Source: an uncultured Pedobacter sp. (GTDB taxonomy: Bacteria > Bacteroidota > Bacteroidia > Sphingobacteriales > Sphingobacteriaceae). Taken from it: a stretch of 64,000 nucleotides of DNA. The stretch spans positions 122,591-186,590 of the forward strand of contig NZ_CAJYOJ010000053.1 of assembly GCF_913776295.1 (NCBI RefSeq), in the 5' to 3' direction. The notes below the pieces were generated by a model that made no database searches, was not told where the DNA came from, and saw only the letters and a program-made list of their open reading frames with translations. Each line of letters opens with the position of its first letter. Within the stretch, counting starts at the first letter, position 1. This document shows positions 53,533 through 63,680 of the stretch, in pieces. The translations under genes and the position numbers were made by a program.

Positions 53533-54594
53533 ATGACTACGCCTTGTAAAACTGCAATGGTTTTGCTGCTAACACTTTTATCTTTAAAGGCAGATGCACA
53601 GTATAAAAAGAAACTACCTCGCGAAAAAGACATGGCGGCTTATCTTATGGTGTATTTCAAGGATGATACACATGGGCTCTACATGGCAATTAGTAAAGAC
53701 GGTTATAGCTTTACCGATGTAAACAATGCGAAACCAGTAATTGCCGGCGATAGCATCGCTGAACAAAAGGGGATTCGTGATCCATATATCTGCCGTGGAC
53801 CTGACGGCTTGTTTTATATGGCACTTACCGATCTGCACATTTATGGACAAAAAGCCGGTTACCGAACAAGCCAATGGGAACGCGACGGCAAAAGCTACGG
53901 ATGGGGAAATAACCGTGGCCTTGTACTGATGAAATCGCGTGATCTGATCAACTGGTCGCATCAGGTTTTACGCGTCGACCAATCTTTTCCCGAATTAGCA
54001 GATATTGGCTGCGCCTGGGCACCAGAACTCATTTATGACGAAAAGGAAAAGAAAATGATGATTTACTTTACCATGCGTTTCGCCAATGGAAAAAACAAAC
54101 TCTATTATGCCTACATGGACAAATCGTTTACCAAACTGAAAACCAAACCACAATTACTTTTTCAATATCCAAAAGATGTTTCCTATATCGATGCAGATAT
54201 CACGAAAGTGGGCAAAAGTTTCCATATGTTCTATGTTCCACATGATGGTACAGCGGGCATCAAACAAGCTGTTTCATCAACTATCGATAAAGATTACCAG
54301 TATGATGATAAGTGGTACGATCCGGAATCCAGGGACTGTGAGGCCCCAACCATTTACAAGCGTATCGGAGAAAATAAGTGGATACTGATTTATGATATCT
54401 ACGGAATTAATCCCCACAATTTCGGTTTTAGCGAGACTACCGATTTTGTAAATTTTAAAAATCTGGGCCGCTTTAACGAAGGCATAATGAAGTCAACTAA
54501 TTTTTCTTCGCCAAAACACGGTGCAGTAATACACCTCGCTAAAAAGGAGGCACAGGCATTAGCCGATAAATGGAATTTAAACATCAAATTTTAA
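53533..54594 (+). CDS. Exported GH43-like arabinosidase
   Basis: 353 residues; signal peptide ends ADAQ. Five-bladed beta-propeller features: KGIRDPYICRGPDGLFYMALTD (the catalytic-base Asp region of GH43-type enzymes), GCAWAPELIYDE and DCEAPTIYKR (the acid Glu region). Probably an alpha-L-arabinofuranosidase or arabinanase-like enzyme acting on arabinan side chains; substrate not fixed. The stop overlaps the frame of the next gene, whose own start is 6 bases beyond. Confidence 0.85.
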   Translation: MTTPCKTAMVLLLTLLSLKADAQYKKKLPREKDMAAYLMVYFKDDTHGLYMAISKDGYSFTDVNNAKPVIAGDSIAEQKGIRDPYICRGPDGLFYMALTDLHIYGQKAGYRTSQWERDGKSYGWGNNRGLVLMKSRDLINWSHQVLRVDQSFPELADIGCAWAPELIYDEKEKKMMIYFTMRFANGKNKLYYAYMDKSFTKLKTKPQLLFQYPKDVSYIDADITKVGKSFHMFYVPHDGTAGIKQAVSSTIDKDYQYDDKWYDPESRDCEAPTIYKRIGENKWILIYDIYGINPHNFGFSETTDFVNFKNLGRFNEGIMKSTNFSSPKHGAVIHLAKKEAQALADKWNLNIKF

Positions 54595-54599
54595 CAGAA

Positions 54600-57176
54600 A
54601 TGAAAAGAAAGTTTTGGCTTTTTGCCGCATTCATCTTCCTGACAGCAAATGTATTGGCCAACAATAAAAAAATAGCCAACGAACCGGATTCTGCCTATTT
54701 ATTTGCCTATAATGCCAACGGACTTCGGTTTGCCTGGAGTTTAGATCAACAGAACTGGACGCCAATAGGAAACAATTATACCTTTTTGAAAAGTGATTAT
54801 GGCCGATGGGGAAGCGAGAAAAAAATGGTAACCCCTCTTCTCATCCAGGGTAAAAATGGAATTTGGGTATGTATATGGGGTTTAAATGATCGTACACTAC
54901 AGTTTGCTACCTCAAGTTCGAAAGATCTTATCAGTTGGAATCCGCAAAACTATCCTTATGTAAACAAAGGTAAAAATGTGCTGCGCCCGATTATTGCATA
55001 TAACAGCAAAGCAGATCAATATACCGTAACCTATGCCGATGCTGATGGAAAATATTTCCAGACCCAAAGCAATGATTTAATCAATTACGGTCCTGTAAAA
55101 GAAGTGCCTGCTTCAACATATTTCAATGGGAGTACATCAGTTAATATACCGCATATTGGTAGTGGCCAGGTATACCGTTTGCCATGGAAAGTTATTTTGG
55201 GTTTGAAAAAAGCTTATGAACTAAAGGACTATAAAAATAAACAGAGCGGAGAAACGACTAAAGATAATGCACAGCGCTTCGCAGGACTTGAGAATGTGGT
55301 GGCTAAGATAGCTTTCCAACCTGATCAGGCAAAGCCGATCAGCAATATGCTAACCGGTGTATTTTTTGAAGATTTAAATTATGCTGCAGATGGCGGATTG
55401 TATGCAGAGCTAATTCAGAACCGGGATTTTGAATATCACCCGCGGGATAAAGAATACAATGACAAAGGCTGGAACAGCAGTTATGCCTGGGCGTTAAAGG
55501 GCGATCGTGCCACCATGAAAATAGATTCGGTTTCGCCCGTTCACCCCAACAATCCACATTATGCAGTTTTAGACATTCCTGTTGCCGGTGCATCCATCTT
55601 AAACAGCGGTTTTGATGGAATAGCACTGAAGAAAAGAGAAACTTACGATTTTTCGCTATCAGCAAAGTTATTAGGTTCTAAAAAGATGAATCTTGAAGTG
55701 AGGCTGATCAATGATAAACAGGGCATTTTGGCTAAAGCAAATTTAAACATCACTTCAGGCAACTGGAAAACAGTGGTCTCCAGTTTGGTGCCTTCTGCAG
55801 ATGCTACCGATGCAAAACTGGAAATCGTAATGGCGAATACAGGGCGTATTGCTATTGATATGGTTTCCTTATTTCCAAGAAATACATTTAAAGGCCGAAA
55901 AAATGGGCTCAGGGCAGATTTGGCTCAAACCATAGGAGATATACATCCTCGTTTTGTACGTTTTCCCGGAGGTTGCCTAGCCCATGGGGATGGTATCGCC
56001 AACATCTATAAATGGAAAAACTCAATCGGCCCTTTAGCTGCCCGCAAACCAGACAGAAACCTCTGGGGCTATCACCAAACCATGGGACTTGGCTATTACG
56101 AATATTTTCAGTTTTGCGAAGATATTGGTGCTGCACCTGTTCCCGTTATAGCAGCCGGTGTGCCTTGTCAGAATTCGGATACTGGAGGTGGCGGCCAACA
56201 AGGTGGCATACCAATGAGCGAAATGGGGCAATACATACAGGATATAGAAGATTTGATTGAATATGCCAATGGAGATGTAAAAACCGAATGGGGAAAGAAA
56301 CGCGCTGAAGCAGGCCATCCAAAACCATTTAACCTGAAGTATATAGGCATTGGTAATGAAGACCAGATTACCGAAGTATTTAAACAACGTTTTACCCTGA
56401 TCTATAATGCCCTGAAAAAATCGCATCCCGAAATTACAGTTATTGGCACAGCGGGTCCATTTTTTGAAGGAACTGATTATGAGGCTGGCTGGCAAATTGC
56501 CTCAAACCTTAATGTTCCCATTATTGACGAACATTATTACCAATCGCCAGGTTGGTTTATCAATAATCAAAATTTTTACGACAGTTACGACCGTTCAAAA
56601 TCGAAAGTTTACCTGGGCGAATATGCGGCAAGTTTACCAGGCGGTAACAGGACAAACCTGGAAACCTCACTTGCGGAGGCATTATACCTCCTTTCACTTG
56701 AACGTAATGGTGATGTGGTGAGCATGGCCTCTTATGCACCGCTATTGGCCAAGGAGGAGCATACGCAGTGGGATCCTGACCTGATTTATTTTAATAATAC
56801 AGAAGTAAAACCTACAACAGGCTATTTTGTACAGCAACTATACGGACAGCATGCGGGCGATGAATATGTTCCTTCAACCATATTGCTCTCTTCGAACCAG
56901 GAAAATGTGAAGAAACGGATGGCCTGTTCGATGGTTAAGGATACAAAAACCGGAGATTTAATCGTTAAATTGGTTAATCTACTTCCCGTAGCCGTAAGTA
57001 CCACGCTCGATTTCAGCCAGCAACAGCCCGGAAAAAATGCCATTAAAACCGTACTCTCTGGCAATCCGGATGATAAAAAAGCTGTTCCTGTTATTACCAA
57101 TATCAGTGCAGAGGCAGCCAGGCAACTGGAGCTACCAGCTTATTCATTTACCGTTTTAAGGTTTAAAGCGAAGTAG
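54600..57176 (+). CDS. Exported fusion of a GH43-like segment with GH51 alpha-L-arabinofuranosidase
   Basis: 858 residues from ATG 54600 (an in-frame ATG at 54570 lies within the previous gene). Signal peptide ends VLANN. The ~200 residues after it look like an incomplete GH43-like propeller (FAYNANGLRFAWSLDQQNW, NDRTLQFATSSSKDLISW). The rest is GH51: carbohydrate-binding beta region then the (beta/alpha)8 barrel with acid/base E587 (IGIGNEDQITE) and nucleophile E674 (VYLGEYAA). Expected to release terminal arabinofuranose from arabinan or arabinoxylan in the periplasm. Terminator follows. Confidence 0.9.
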   Translation: MKRKFWLFAAFIFLTANVLANNKKIANEPDSAYLFAYNANGLRFAWSLDQQNWTPIGNNYTFLKSDYGRWGSEKKMVTPLLIQGKNGIWVCIWGLNDRTLQFATSSSKDLISWNPQNYPYVNKGKNVLRPIIAYNSKADQYTVTYADADGKYFQTQSNDLINYGPVKEVPASTYFNGSTSVNIPHIGSGQVYRLPWKVILGLKKAYELKDYKNKQSGETTKDNAQRFAGLENVVAKIAFQPDQAKPISNMLTGVFFEDLNYAADGGLYAELIQNRDFEYHPRDKEYNDKGWNSSYAWALKGDRATMKIDSVSPVHPNNPHYAVLDIPVAGASILNSGFDGIALKKRETYDFSLSAKLLGSKKMNLEVRLINDKQGILAKANLNITSGNWKTVVSSLVPSADATDAKLEIVMANTGRIAIDMVSLFPRNTFKGRKNGLRADLAQTIGDIHPRFVRFPGGCLAHGDGIANIYKWKNSIGPLAARKPDRNLWGYHQTMGLGYYEYFQFCEDIGAAPVPVIAAGVPCQNSDTGGGGQQGGIPMSEMGQYIQDIEDLIEYANGDVKTEWGKKRAEAGHPKPFNLKYIGIGNEDQITEVFKQRFTLIYNALKKSHPEITVIGTAGPFFEGTDYEAGWQIASNLNVPIIDEHYYQSPGWFINNQNFYDSYDRSKSKVYLGEYAASLPGGNRTNLETSLAEALYLLSLERNGDVVSMASYAPLLAKEEHTQWDPDLIYFNNTEVKPTTGYFVQQLYGQHAGDEYVPSTILLSSNQENVKKRMACSMVKDTKTGDLIVKLVNLLPVAVSTTLDFSQQQPGKNAIKTVLSGNPDDKKAVPVITNISAEAARQLELPAYSFTVLRFKAK

Positions 57177-57204
57177 TTACCATGTAAAATGATATTACAA
57201 TTAA

Positions 57205-57239
57205 GGATGCATAGTCTGATCAAACTATGCATCCTTTTT
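57205..57239 (+). terminator. Terminator of the arabinan module
   Basis: Perfect 11-bp stem GGATGCATAGT / ACTATGCATCC followed by five Ts. Confidence 0.9.
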
Positions 57240-57274
57240 AATTCATACTGAACCAATAAATCTCTGCGTCAAGA

Positions 57275-58243
57275 TTAGAAATTTGTATTGACAATTAATT
57301 GGCTTCTACCCGAATCAACAAAATCAAGTGGAATAATACCAAATTTGCCATGGGTATTATTGGTAAAAAAGGTGGTAAGTTTTGGGTTTACCGAATTCGA
57401 CACCGTAGTAATGCTTGGGATACTGAATACACCAGCTTTATAACCACTTGCATAGTTCAGGTAAAGTTTATTCGAGTTATCATTTTTGGCTTCATTTAAC
57501 AAGGTTTCGATTCTCGTCCACTTGGTATTTACATCGTTAACATTGTAAAAATCCTGAACCTTTAAATTTGCAGCAGCATTATTAATTTCGAAAGTGGTAT
57601 TGTCTGCCCATGCTGTTGCATCAATCCCTTTTGGCGATGCTCCGGAAAACCTTCTCAACAATCTGATTTTCCCACGGATACTGCCCAAAGTTGGAATGTT
57701 GTTTCCTAAATCCCATTTACCTGGATTTTGCTGTACATAACTGTCGAATGTTTGTTCAAAAGAACGGCTATTATTTGATGGGGTATGTTCTTCTTTTACG
57801 CTCATAATAATGGCTTCGGTAGGGTGACTATTCAGGAAATTGATGCAGGCATTCAGCACGTCGTTAAAATTAAGATTTTGATAAATGGCGCCGTGATGAA
57901 TGGCAAAAGCATTGTCGATGTGCCTGCAGCGGATATCAAGGTAACGTACGCCTGCATTTAACTGATCGGCTATGCTCAGATTCTGACATTTAGCAGTGCC
58001 AGAAACGGGTTCGACAGTAGCGCCTGAATCGTGCGTACCCGGGATAGAAATGAGCGCTATGCTGTTTTGATCGGCAAGTACGCTCATCCAGTTGTTAAGC
58101 GAAAAACTTGATAAAGCCGCACTTGGATTTACATTTTCTTTAAGTTTTGGTCCGGAAAATTTTTCAGTTTCTTGTTGTTCTTTTTTACAGGCGCTAAAGG
58201 TAAGCACCAAGGCCACAAAAAGTGGTAGTTGTAATTTTCTCAT
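57275..58243 (-). CDS. PI-specific phospholipase C-like lipoprotein
   Basis: 322 residues, lipobox FSAC (C19). PI-PLC X-domain: ALISIPGTHDSGATV (catalytic H71), RYLDIRCRHIDNAFAIHHGA (second His 116/117), HPTEAIIMSVKEEHT. In bacteria such enzymes cleave phosphatidylinositol, GPI anchors or related lipids. Surface anchoring is implied; target unknown. Convergent with the GH51 gene, with the terminator between. Confidence 0.9.
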   Translation of the reverse strand: MRKLQLPLFVALVLTFSACKKEQQETEKFSGPKLKENVNPSAALSSFSLNNWMSVLADQNSIALISIPGTHDSGATVEPVSGTAKCQNLSIADQLNAGVRYLDIRCRHIDNAFAIHHGAIYQNLNFNDVLNACINFLNSHPTEAIIMSVKEEHTPSNNSRSFEQTFDSYVQQNPGKWDLGNNIPTLGSIRGKIRLLRRFSGASPKGIDATAWADNTTFEINNAAANLKVQDFYNVNDVNTKWTRIETLLNEAKNDNSNKLYLNYASGYKAGVFSIPSITTVSNSVNPKLTTFFTNNTHGKFGIIPLDFVDSGRSQLIVNTNF

Positions 58244-58414
58244 AGTTTTTTAAGATTGATGATTCATTTGGTTCAGCTTAATAAAACTAGTAAAATGATT
58301 TACTAAATCGATATACTATGAATAATTTCATAATTAATTAATATTGACCCGCTGGTAACACGATCTGTTTCGTGTTGACGTAACGAAATAGTTATATTGC
58401 AGCATCAAATTACA

Positions 58415-59599
58415 ATGAACATTTTTACAAAAAATAAGCTTAGCAAATTCTCTTCATTATTCTTAAATAAGCAATGTGTATTTGCTGTTTATCTCCTATT
58501 GGCCTTAGTAGCTGGTTTTAAGCAATATAACCATCACTCTTACAATAATTACCTGATTTTTAAATATGTATATTGGCATACTGCAGACCTGCAGAATTTG
58601 TATCAGAATTATGCCGAATACCGGGACAGTAACCATTACGGGCCGGTATTTTCCATTTTCATAGCGCCATTCGCCCTATTGCCTGATGGGTTGGGCTGTA
58701 TACTGTGGAACATAACCAATGTAACGATATTACTTTGGGGCATTTACAGCCTGCCTATTTCGCTGAAAAAACGTACAATAATCGCATGGATCTGTGCCCA
58801 CGAAGCCCTGACGGCTCTCTTCAGTTTCCAGTTTAACATTGCCCTAACGGGACTAATTTTACTTAGTTTCTCTTATCTGATTAAAAAGAAAGAAGTACAA
58901 TCTGCTTTTTTTATTGCAATAGGAACATTGATTAAACTTTACGGCATTGTTGGATTGGCATTTTTCTTCTTTACTAAAAACAAGTTTAAATTCATCGTGG
59001 GTTGCTTTATCGCATTTCTGGTATTGTTTGTTCTGCCCATGCTTATTTCATCACCGGCCTTTGTTATCCAATCATACGCAGACTGGTATCACTCGCTTGC
59101 GCATAAAAATGACTTAAATGCCTCGTTAACTTCTTTTCAGGATATTTCATTGATGGGCATCGTAAGGAGAACTACCGGAAATATCAATATTCCGAATACC
59201 CCGTTTTTGCTGGGTGGATTAATATTGTTTGGTTTGCCTTATACCCGTATCAATCAATACAAACATTTAGGTTTTAGATTGCTGTTACTTGCCTCAACAT
59301 TGATTTTCACGGTGATATTTAGTAGTGGCTCAGAATCGCCTACCTATATTATCGCTTTTGCAGGAGTGGCCATTTGGTTTATGGCACAGCAAAACCGCAA
59401 AAGCGGATGGATCATTGCCATGTTTATTTTTGCGTTTATATTAACCAGCTTATCGCCAACCGATATTTTCCCGAGGCCGGTTAAAGAATTTATTCGTCTA
59501 TATTCGCTTAAAGCCCTACCTTGCGTTATCATTTGGCTAACTATAATCTATCAAATGATGAAAGAAGATTTTGAGTCTTATCTGATTGCCGATAAATGA
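58415..59599 (+). CDS. GT87-type membrane glycosyltransferase
   Basis: 394 residues from ATG 58415 (a TTG 18 bases upstream is in frame). About nine to ten TM segments. Polyprenol-sugar-dependent features: NLYQNYAEYRDSNHYGPVFS with an acidic pair in the first periplasmic loop, typical of DUF2029/GT87 mannosyl- or arabinosyltransferases. Overlaps the next gene by 4 bases (ATGA). Likely extends a glycan or glycolipid with a sugar made available by the downstream GT2. Confidence 0.88.
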   Translation: MNIFTKNKLSKFSSLFLNKQCVFAVYLLLALVAGFKQYNHHSYNNYLIFKYVYWHTADLQNLYQNYAEYRDSNHYGPVFSIFIAPFALLPDGLGCILWNITNVTILLWGIYSLPISLKKRTIIAWICAHEALTALFSFQFNIALTGLILLSFSYLIKKKEVQSAFFIAIGTLIKLYGIVGLAFFFFTKNKFKFIVGCFIAFLVLFVLPMLISSPAFVIQSYADWYHSLAHKNDLNASLTSFQDISLMGIVRRTTGNINIPNTPFLLGGLILFGLPYTRINQYKHLGFRLLLLASTLIFTVIFSSGSESPTYIIAFAGVAIWFMAQQNRKSGWIIAMFIFAFILTSLSPTDIFPRPVKEFIRLYSLKALPCVIIWLTIIYQMMKEDFESYLIADK

Positions 59600-60528
59600 A
59601 TAAATTAGTTTCTATAGTAATCCCTGCCTACAACGAAGCCGATAATATTTTTGTAATTGCCGAAAGTATTAAAAAAGTTTTTTCAACCATCGATTATGAT
59701 TACGAAATTATACTGGTTGATGATGGAAGCGCCGATCATACGCTTGAAAAAATAAAGGATTATGCTTTAACGGCAAATAATATTTTTTTCCTGGAATTTT
59801 CTAAGAATTTTGGTCACCAATTGGCTGTTAAGGCAGGAATGGATCATGCTTTTGGTGATTGTGTAATTTCGATGGATTGCGACATGCAACATCCTCCAGA
59901 ATTGATTCCCGATATGATTGCAAAATGGGAAACCGGTTATGAAGTCGTTTACACCATCCGTGAAGATGATAAAAATTTATCCAAAGGTAAAAGAGGCTCT
60001 TCCAGCCTGTTTTATAAGGTATTAAACTGGCTTTCTGATATTGATTTAGAACCTGGAGCAGCTGATTTCCGGCTACTCGATCAGCGGGTTGTTAGTGTTT
60101 TCCGTAATTTTCATGAAAACGAACCGTTTCTTCGTGGTCTGGTAAAGTGGCTGGGTTTTAAGCAATACGCTATCAAATATCATCCGGCGGCACGTTTTTC
60201 GGGGAAAAGTAAATATACCCTCAAAAAAATGCTTAGGCTGGCCTTGCATGGTGTAACCTCTTTTAGCATCAAACCACTCTACACGGCAGTTTATCTCGGT
60301 TTCATCCTTTCGTTTGCTTCCGTATTATATATACCATATATCATCTACGCTTTCGTTAACCATGTAGAAGTTTCCGGCTGGGCATCCGTAATTATGACTA
60401 TTGTATTTTTTGGAGGATTACAGCTTATTATTCTGGGGATAATAGGTATTTATGTGGGTAAAATGTTTATGCAAACTAAAAACCGCCCGAATTATATTAT
60501 CCGTTCATCCAATATTCAACAAAAATAA
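59596..60528 (+). CDS. GT2 family polyprenyl-phosphate sugar transferase
   Basis: 310 residues. GT-A start VSIVIPAYNEADNIFVIAES, DXD-like DDGSADHTLE, then DCDMQHPPELIPDM and two C-terminal TM segments near 230-290. Layout of DPM1/GtrB-type enzymes that make polyprenyl-phosphate hexose at the inner membrane, which would feed the upstream GT87. Stop codon is immediately followed by the start of the deacetylase. Confidence 0.92.
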   Translation: MNKLVSIVIPAYNEADNIFVIAESIKKVFSTIDYDYEIILVDDGSADHTLEKIKDYALTANNIFFLEFSKNFGHQLAVKAGMDHAFGDCVISMDCDMQHPPELIPDMIAKWETGYEVVYTIREDDKNLSKGKRGSSSLFYKVLNWLSDIDLEPGAADFRLLDQRVVSVFRNFHENEPFLRGLVKWLGFKQYAIKYHPAARFSGKSKYTLKKMLRLALHGVTSFSIKPLYTAVYLGFILSFASVLYIPYIIYAFVNHVEVSGWASVIMTIVFFGGLQLIILGIIGIYVGKMFMQTKNRPNYIIRSSNIQQK

Positions 60529-61308
60529 ATGGTACTGTTAAGTTTTGATATCGAAGAGTTTGATATGCCTTTTGAGTATGGAAAAGACATTTCTTTTGAA
60601 GATCAGATTGCCATTTCGAAAGCAGGAACCATTGCCATTTTAGATATCCTGGATAAATACAATGTGAAAGCTACTTTTTTCTGTACCGTTACCTTTGCAG
60701 AAAATATCGCCGATCTGATAAAACGGATTACCGAAACCGGACACGAACTCGCTTCGCATGGTTATTATCATTCTGATTTTAAACCAGAACATTTGCTTCA
60801 GTCAAAGCTAAAGCTCGAAGAACTTTCAGGTAAAGAAATTATGGGTTACCGCATGGCAAGGATGATGCCTGTTGATGAAAAGGAAATTGAGAAGGCCGGA
60901 TATGTTTACAATACCTCTATTAATCCAACTTATCTGCCCGGACGGTATAATAATTTCAATATTTCGCGAACGCATTTTATGAAAGATAACGTCCTTCAGA
61001 TTCCTGCCTCCGTTAGTCCATTGATTCGTTTTCCGTTATTTTGGCTCTCTTTCCATAATCTGCCTTTAGGCATTTACAAAAGCTTAGCCAGCTGGACTTA
61101 TAAAAAGGATCAATATCTGAATATCTACTTTCACCCATGGGAATTTACCGATTTAAGTGATTTTGAACGCTTTGGTTTCCCTGGTTATGTCAGGAAGAAT
61201 ACGGGCATGAAAATGATTGAGCGCATGGAAGCCCTTATTGCATGGATGAAAGCAAAAAATTACCCATTTGGCACCTTCCGGGAGTTTATTAAAAGTCTGG
61301 ATTCTTAG
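60529..61308 (+). CDS. Polysaccharide deacetylase
   Basis: 259 residues, NodB homology. Catalytic base near D7 (LLSFDIEEFDMPFEYG), metal ligands H77 and H81 in TGHELASHGYYH, and GYRMARMMP plus FHPWEFTDL near 202 (C-terminal DUF3473-like piece). No signal peptide, unlike most secreted deacetylases, so it may act on a cytoplasmic or lipid-linked precursor made by the two transferases. Starts directly after the GT2 stop, third gene of the operon. Confidence 0.9.
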   Translation: MVLLSFDIEEFDMPFEYGKDISFEDQIAISKAGTIAILDILDKYNVKATFFCTVTFAENIADLIKRITETGHELASHGYYHSDFKPEHLLQSKLKLEELSGKEIMGYRMARMMPVDEKEIEKAGYVYNTSINPTYLPGRYNNFNISRTHFMKDNVLQIPASVSPLIRFPLFWLSFHNLPLGIYKSLASWTYKKDQYLNIYFHPWEFTDLSDFERFGFPGYVRKNTGMKMIERMEALIAWMKAKNYPFGTFREFIKSLDS

Positions 61309-61319
61309 ATTTTAAGGGT

Positions 61320-61470
61320 ATTTTCATTCAGGGCATTAACCAGCGTGTTCAGCCCTCTGCCCGTTGCAGTCGGGCGGGCGAAGCGACATTCCCGAATGTG
61401 CATTCGAGGGATACAGCAGAGCACGGTAACAAGCCTATACAGCTGCAATGAACCCTGTGCTCCACAAACT
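61320..61470. other. GC-rich non-coding stretch with small hairpins
   Basis: Noticeably richer in GC than flanks; GAGCAC (61419) pairs with GTGCTC (61457), and TGCCCG / CGGGCG are seen near 61367-61376. Between convergent genes. Confidence 0.35.
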
Positions 61471-61481
61471 AAAAACCTATC

Positions 61482-63254
61482 TTATTTATAAGTCTCCGCC
61501 AATTTCAGTGCGTTATAGGCATTAACAATCCCACCACTTACACAAATTTCACTAAAAGGTACACGGGTGTTTTCGCCTCTTTCATTTTTGTATTTCACCT
61601 TATGCGCTACTTTTGAAACCGATTTCATGATAATTTCCCGTACTTGTGCTGGCTTTAAATCCGGATAATAACTTAAAATCAATGCCGCTAAGCCGGCCAC
61701 TACAGGCGAAGCCATACTCGTTCCATCTGCCTCTTCATATTTATTACCAGGAACCGTTGAGTTGATTAAAAATCCGGGGGCAAAAACATCTACAGTATAT
61801 TTGCCATAATTGGAGAAACTGGCCTTCAGATTATCATCATCCTTGTAAGCACTGGCACCTACTTCTATCCAGTTACCGGCATGAGGCAGATTAAACTTTG
61901 CAGAGTCGATTGGTATAGGTTTTACGAATGTAGATCGTTCATAAGCCGGCCTCATACCCCTTCCGTTATTTGGTGTCATAGGCTTAGGTGGCGTAAAATC
62001 TGGTTTGCTTGGTTTTTTATTGGCTTCTTTATAAGCTTCTGCGGCTTTGCTATCGAAAAATTTATTAGGAAAATTCTCTTCAATATCGTTGTTCTGGTTA
62101 TCATTTCCGGCGGCATGCACTAACAATACCCCTTTAAGTTCAGCATACTTTACTGCAGAATCTACCGCCTTTTTATCCCATTTATAACTTTTACCAAAAC
62201 TCATATTAATTACCTTCGCGCCATTGTCTACGGCATACCTGATACCATTGGCCACATCTTTATCACGTTCATCACCCGTCGGTACCACCCTGATCGCCAT
62301 AATGCTTACCTGATTGGCTACTCCCATAATACCGATTGAATTAGTGCGATCGGCACCAATGATTCCTGAAACGTGCGTACCATGAAAAGCATCCGGACCT
62401 TTTACATCATTATTTCCATAATCCTTTTGATAGGAATTGCTGTAGTCATCACCAACTAATTCTGCACGCATGTCATACTTAGGATTTAAATTGTACTTCA
62501 ACATCGCATCGTATTGCTTGTACCCTTCTTTAATGCTCTTATAAAATTTCTCGAAACTTCCATCTTCCCTTGCGCCTTTTCTGATGATGGTTTTAACCTG
62601 CTCTTCAGTTTCATCATCAGGTTTATAGCGATCCACATCATCCATCGTTGGAATTTCTCTTTTACTGATCTTAGCTACCGTATCCAAAACTTTGTTAATG
62701 GCTATTAAAACAGAAAAAGTATTGCTGGCATCTTCGTATTTTTTACCAAAATCGCCAACCATTTTCTTGTATAGTTTAAATTCCTCTTTCTGCGAACTGT
62801 CCAATGGTGTTAAATTGGTTGTTGATTGGTATTTCGGGGTATAAATTCTTAATAACCGAACGAGTTCTAAATTATCGAACTCTAAATTGCCTTTTTTAGA
62901 GCCAATAAAATTCCAGCCATGAATATCATCAATATAACCGTTACCATCATCATCTATTCCATTTCCAGGAATCTCTTTTTTATTTGTCCATAAAACACCT
63001 CTTAGATCAGGATGTGCAGTATCTACACCACCATCTATTACGGCTACCACAATATTTTTTTTAGGTTTTTTATCTTTTAAAAGTTCGCGATATGCTTTCT
63101 CGGTGCTGATACCAAAATAGCCATTTTCCAGTAAATCAAGGTTAAACCAATTTGCAGGGAGCTGTACATTTTTACTTTGAGCAAAAACACTAAAATTGAT
63201 ACACCAAATAAAGGCAAGAAAGATTAACTTTTTAATATCTACATTCATCATCAT
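61482..63254 (-). CDS. Exported subtilisin-like serine protease (S8)
   Basis: 590 residues, signal peptide ends SVFAQS. Catalytic triad D74 (VIDGGVDTAHPDL), H294 (FHGTHVSGIIGA) and S513 (DGTSMASPVVAGLAALIL). The D-to-H gap of 220 residues is far longer than the usual ~40; the extra part is a charged helical insert (KEEFKLYKKMVGDFGKKYED and RKGAREDGSFEKFYKS). A second, Pro-rich insertion (EANKKPSKPDFTPPKPMTPN) precedes the Ser. No T9SS C-terminal domain is visible. Single gene. Confidence 0.92.
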   Translation of the reverse strand: MMMNVDIKKLIFLAFIWCINFSVFAQSKNVQLPANWFNLDLLENGYFGISTEKAYRELLKDKKPKKNIVVAVIDGGVDTAHPDLRGVLWTNKKEIPGNGIDDDGNGYIDDIHGWNFIGSKKGNLEFDNLELVRLLRIYTPKYQSTTNLTPLDSSQKEEFKLYKKMVGDFGKKYEDASNTFSVLIAINKVLDTVAKISKREIPTMDDVDRYKPDDETEEQVKTIIRKGAREDGSFEKFYKSIKEGYKQYDAMLKYNLNPKYDMRAELVGDDYSNSYQKDYGNNDVKGPDAFHGTHVSGIIGADRTNSIGIMGVANQVSIMAIRVVPTGDERDKDVANGIRYAVDNGAKVINMSFGKSYKWDKKAVDSAVKYAELKGVLLVHAAGNDNQNNDIEENFPNKFFDSKAAEAYKEANKKPSKPDFTPPKPMTPNNGRGMRPAYERSTFVKPIPIDSAKFNLPHAGNWIEVGASAYKDDDNLKASFSNYGKYTVDVFAPGFLINSTVPGNKYEEADGTSMASPVVAGLAALILSYYPDLKPAQVREIIMKSVSKVAHKVKYKNERGENTRVPFSEICVSGGIVNAYNALKLAETYK

Positions 63255-63438
63255 AACATGTACGTAATACTACAATAATACGGTTTTATTATCTTGAGGA
63301 TCTAAGATTTTACATTTTTTAACAAGAGGTGAATGATCATCAACTGGAGTGCAGAAGAAGTACAACTAGATCAAAGCTGATGTCACACTGCAATCTTAGG
63401 CCATACAAGGGTCCAAAAATATAAATGCTTTACTTTTT

Positions 63439-63562
63439 GGAGCGCAGTTTCCTGTGCGTTTAGGTTGGCTCCGGTCCTGCTGTACGCTTTATCCTTTTGG
63501 AGATCTTATTTTCTGAACAATCTTTTCCTACCCAAAAGGGATGCCGCTCCCATCAGGGCTAT
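63439..63562. repeat. Structured direct repeat, unit 1
   Basis: 124 bp starting GGAGCGCAGTTTCC and ending CCATCAGGGCTAT. Inside, CCTTTTGG pairs with CCAAAAGG, and GGAGCG near the left pairs with CGCTCC near the right, so each unit folds. Followed by GCAGATC-AGCGT-GATCTGC at 63605-63623. Confidence 0.8.
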
Positions 63563-63680
63563 CGTGAAGGGTAAGATGGAAAACGGTGATGGAACATACT
63601 CTGCGCAGATCAGCGTGATCTGCGGGACAATCCTTTCAGTCTTTTACCACTCATGGTTAAAAGAGCATTTGATTTTTTTA

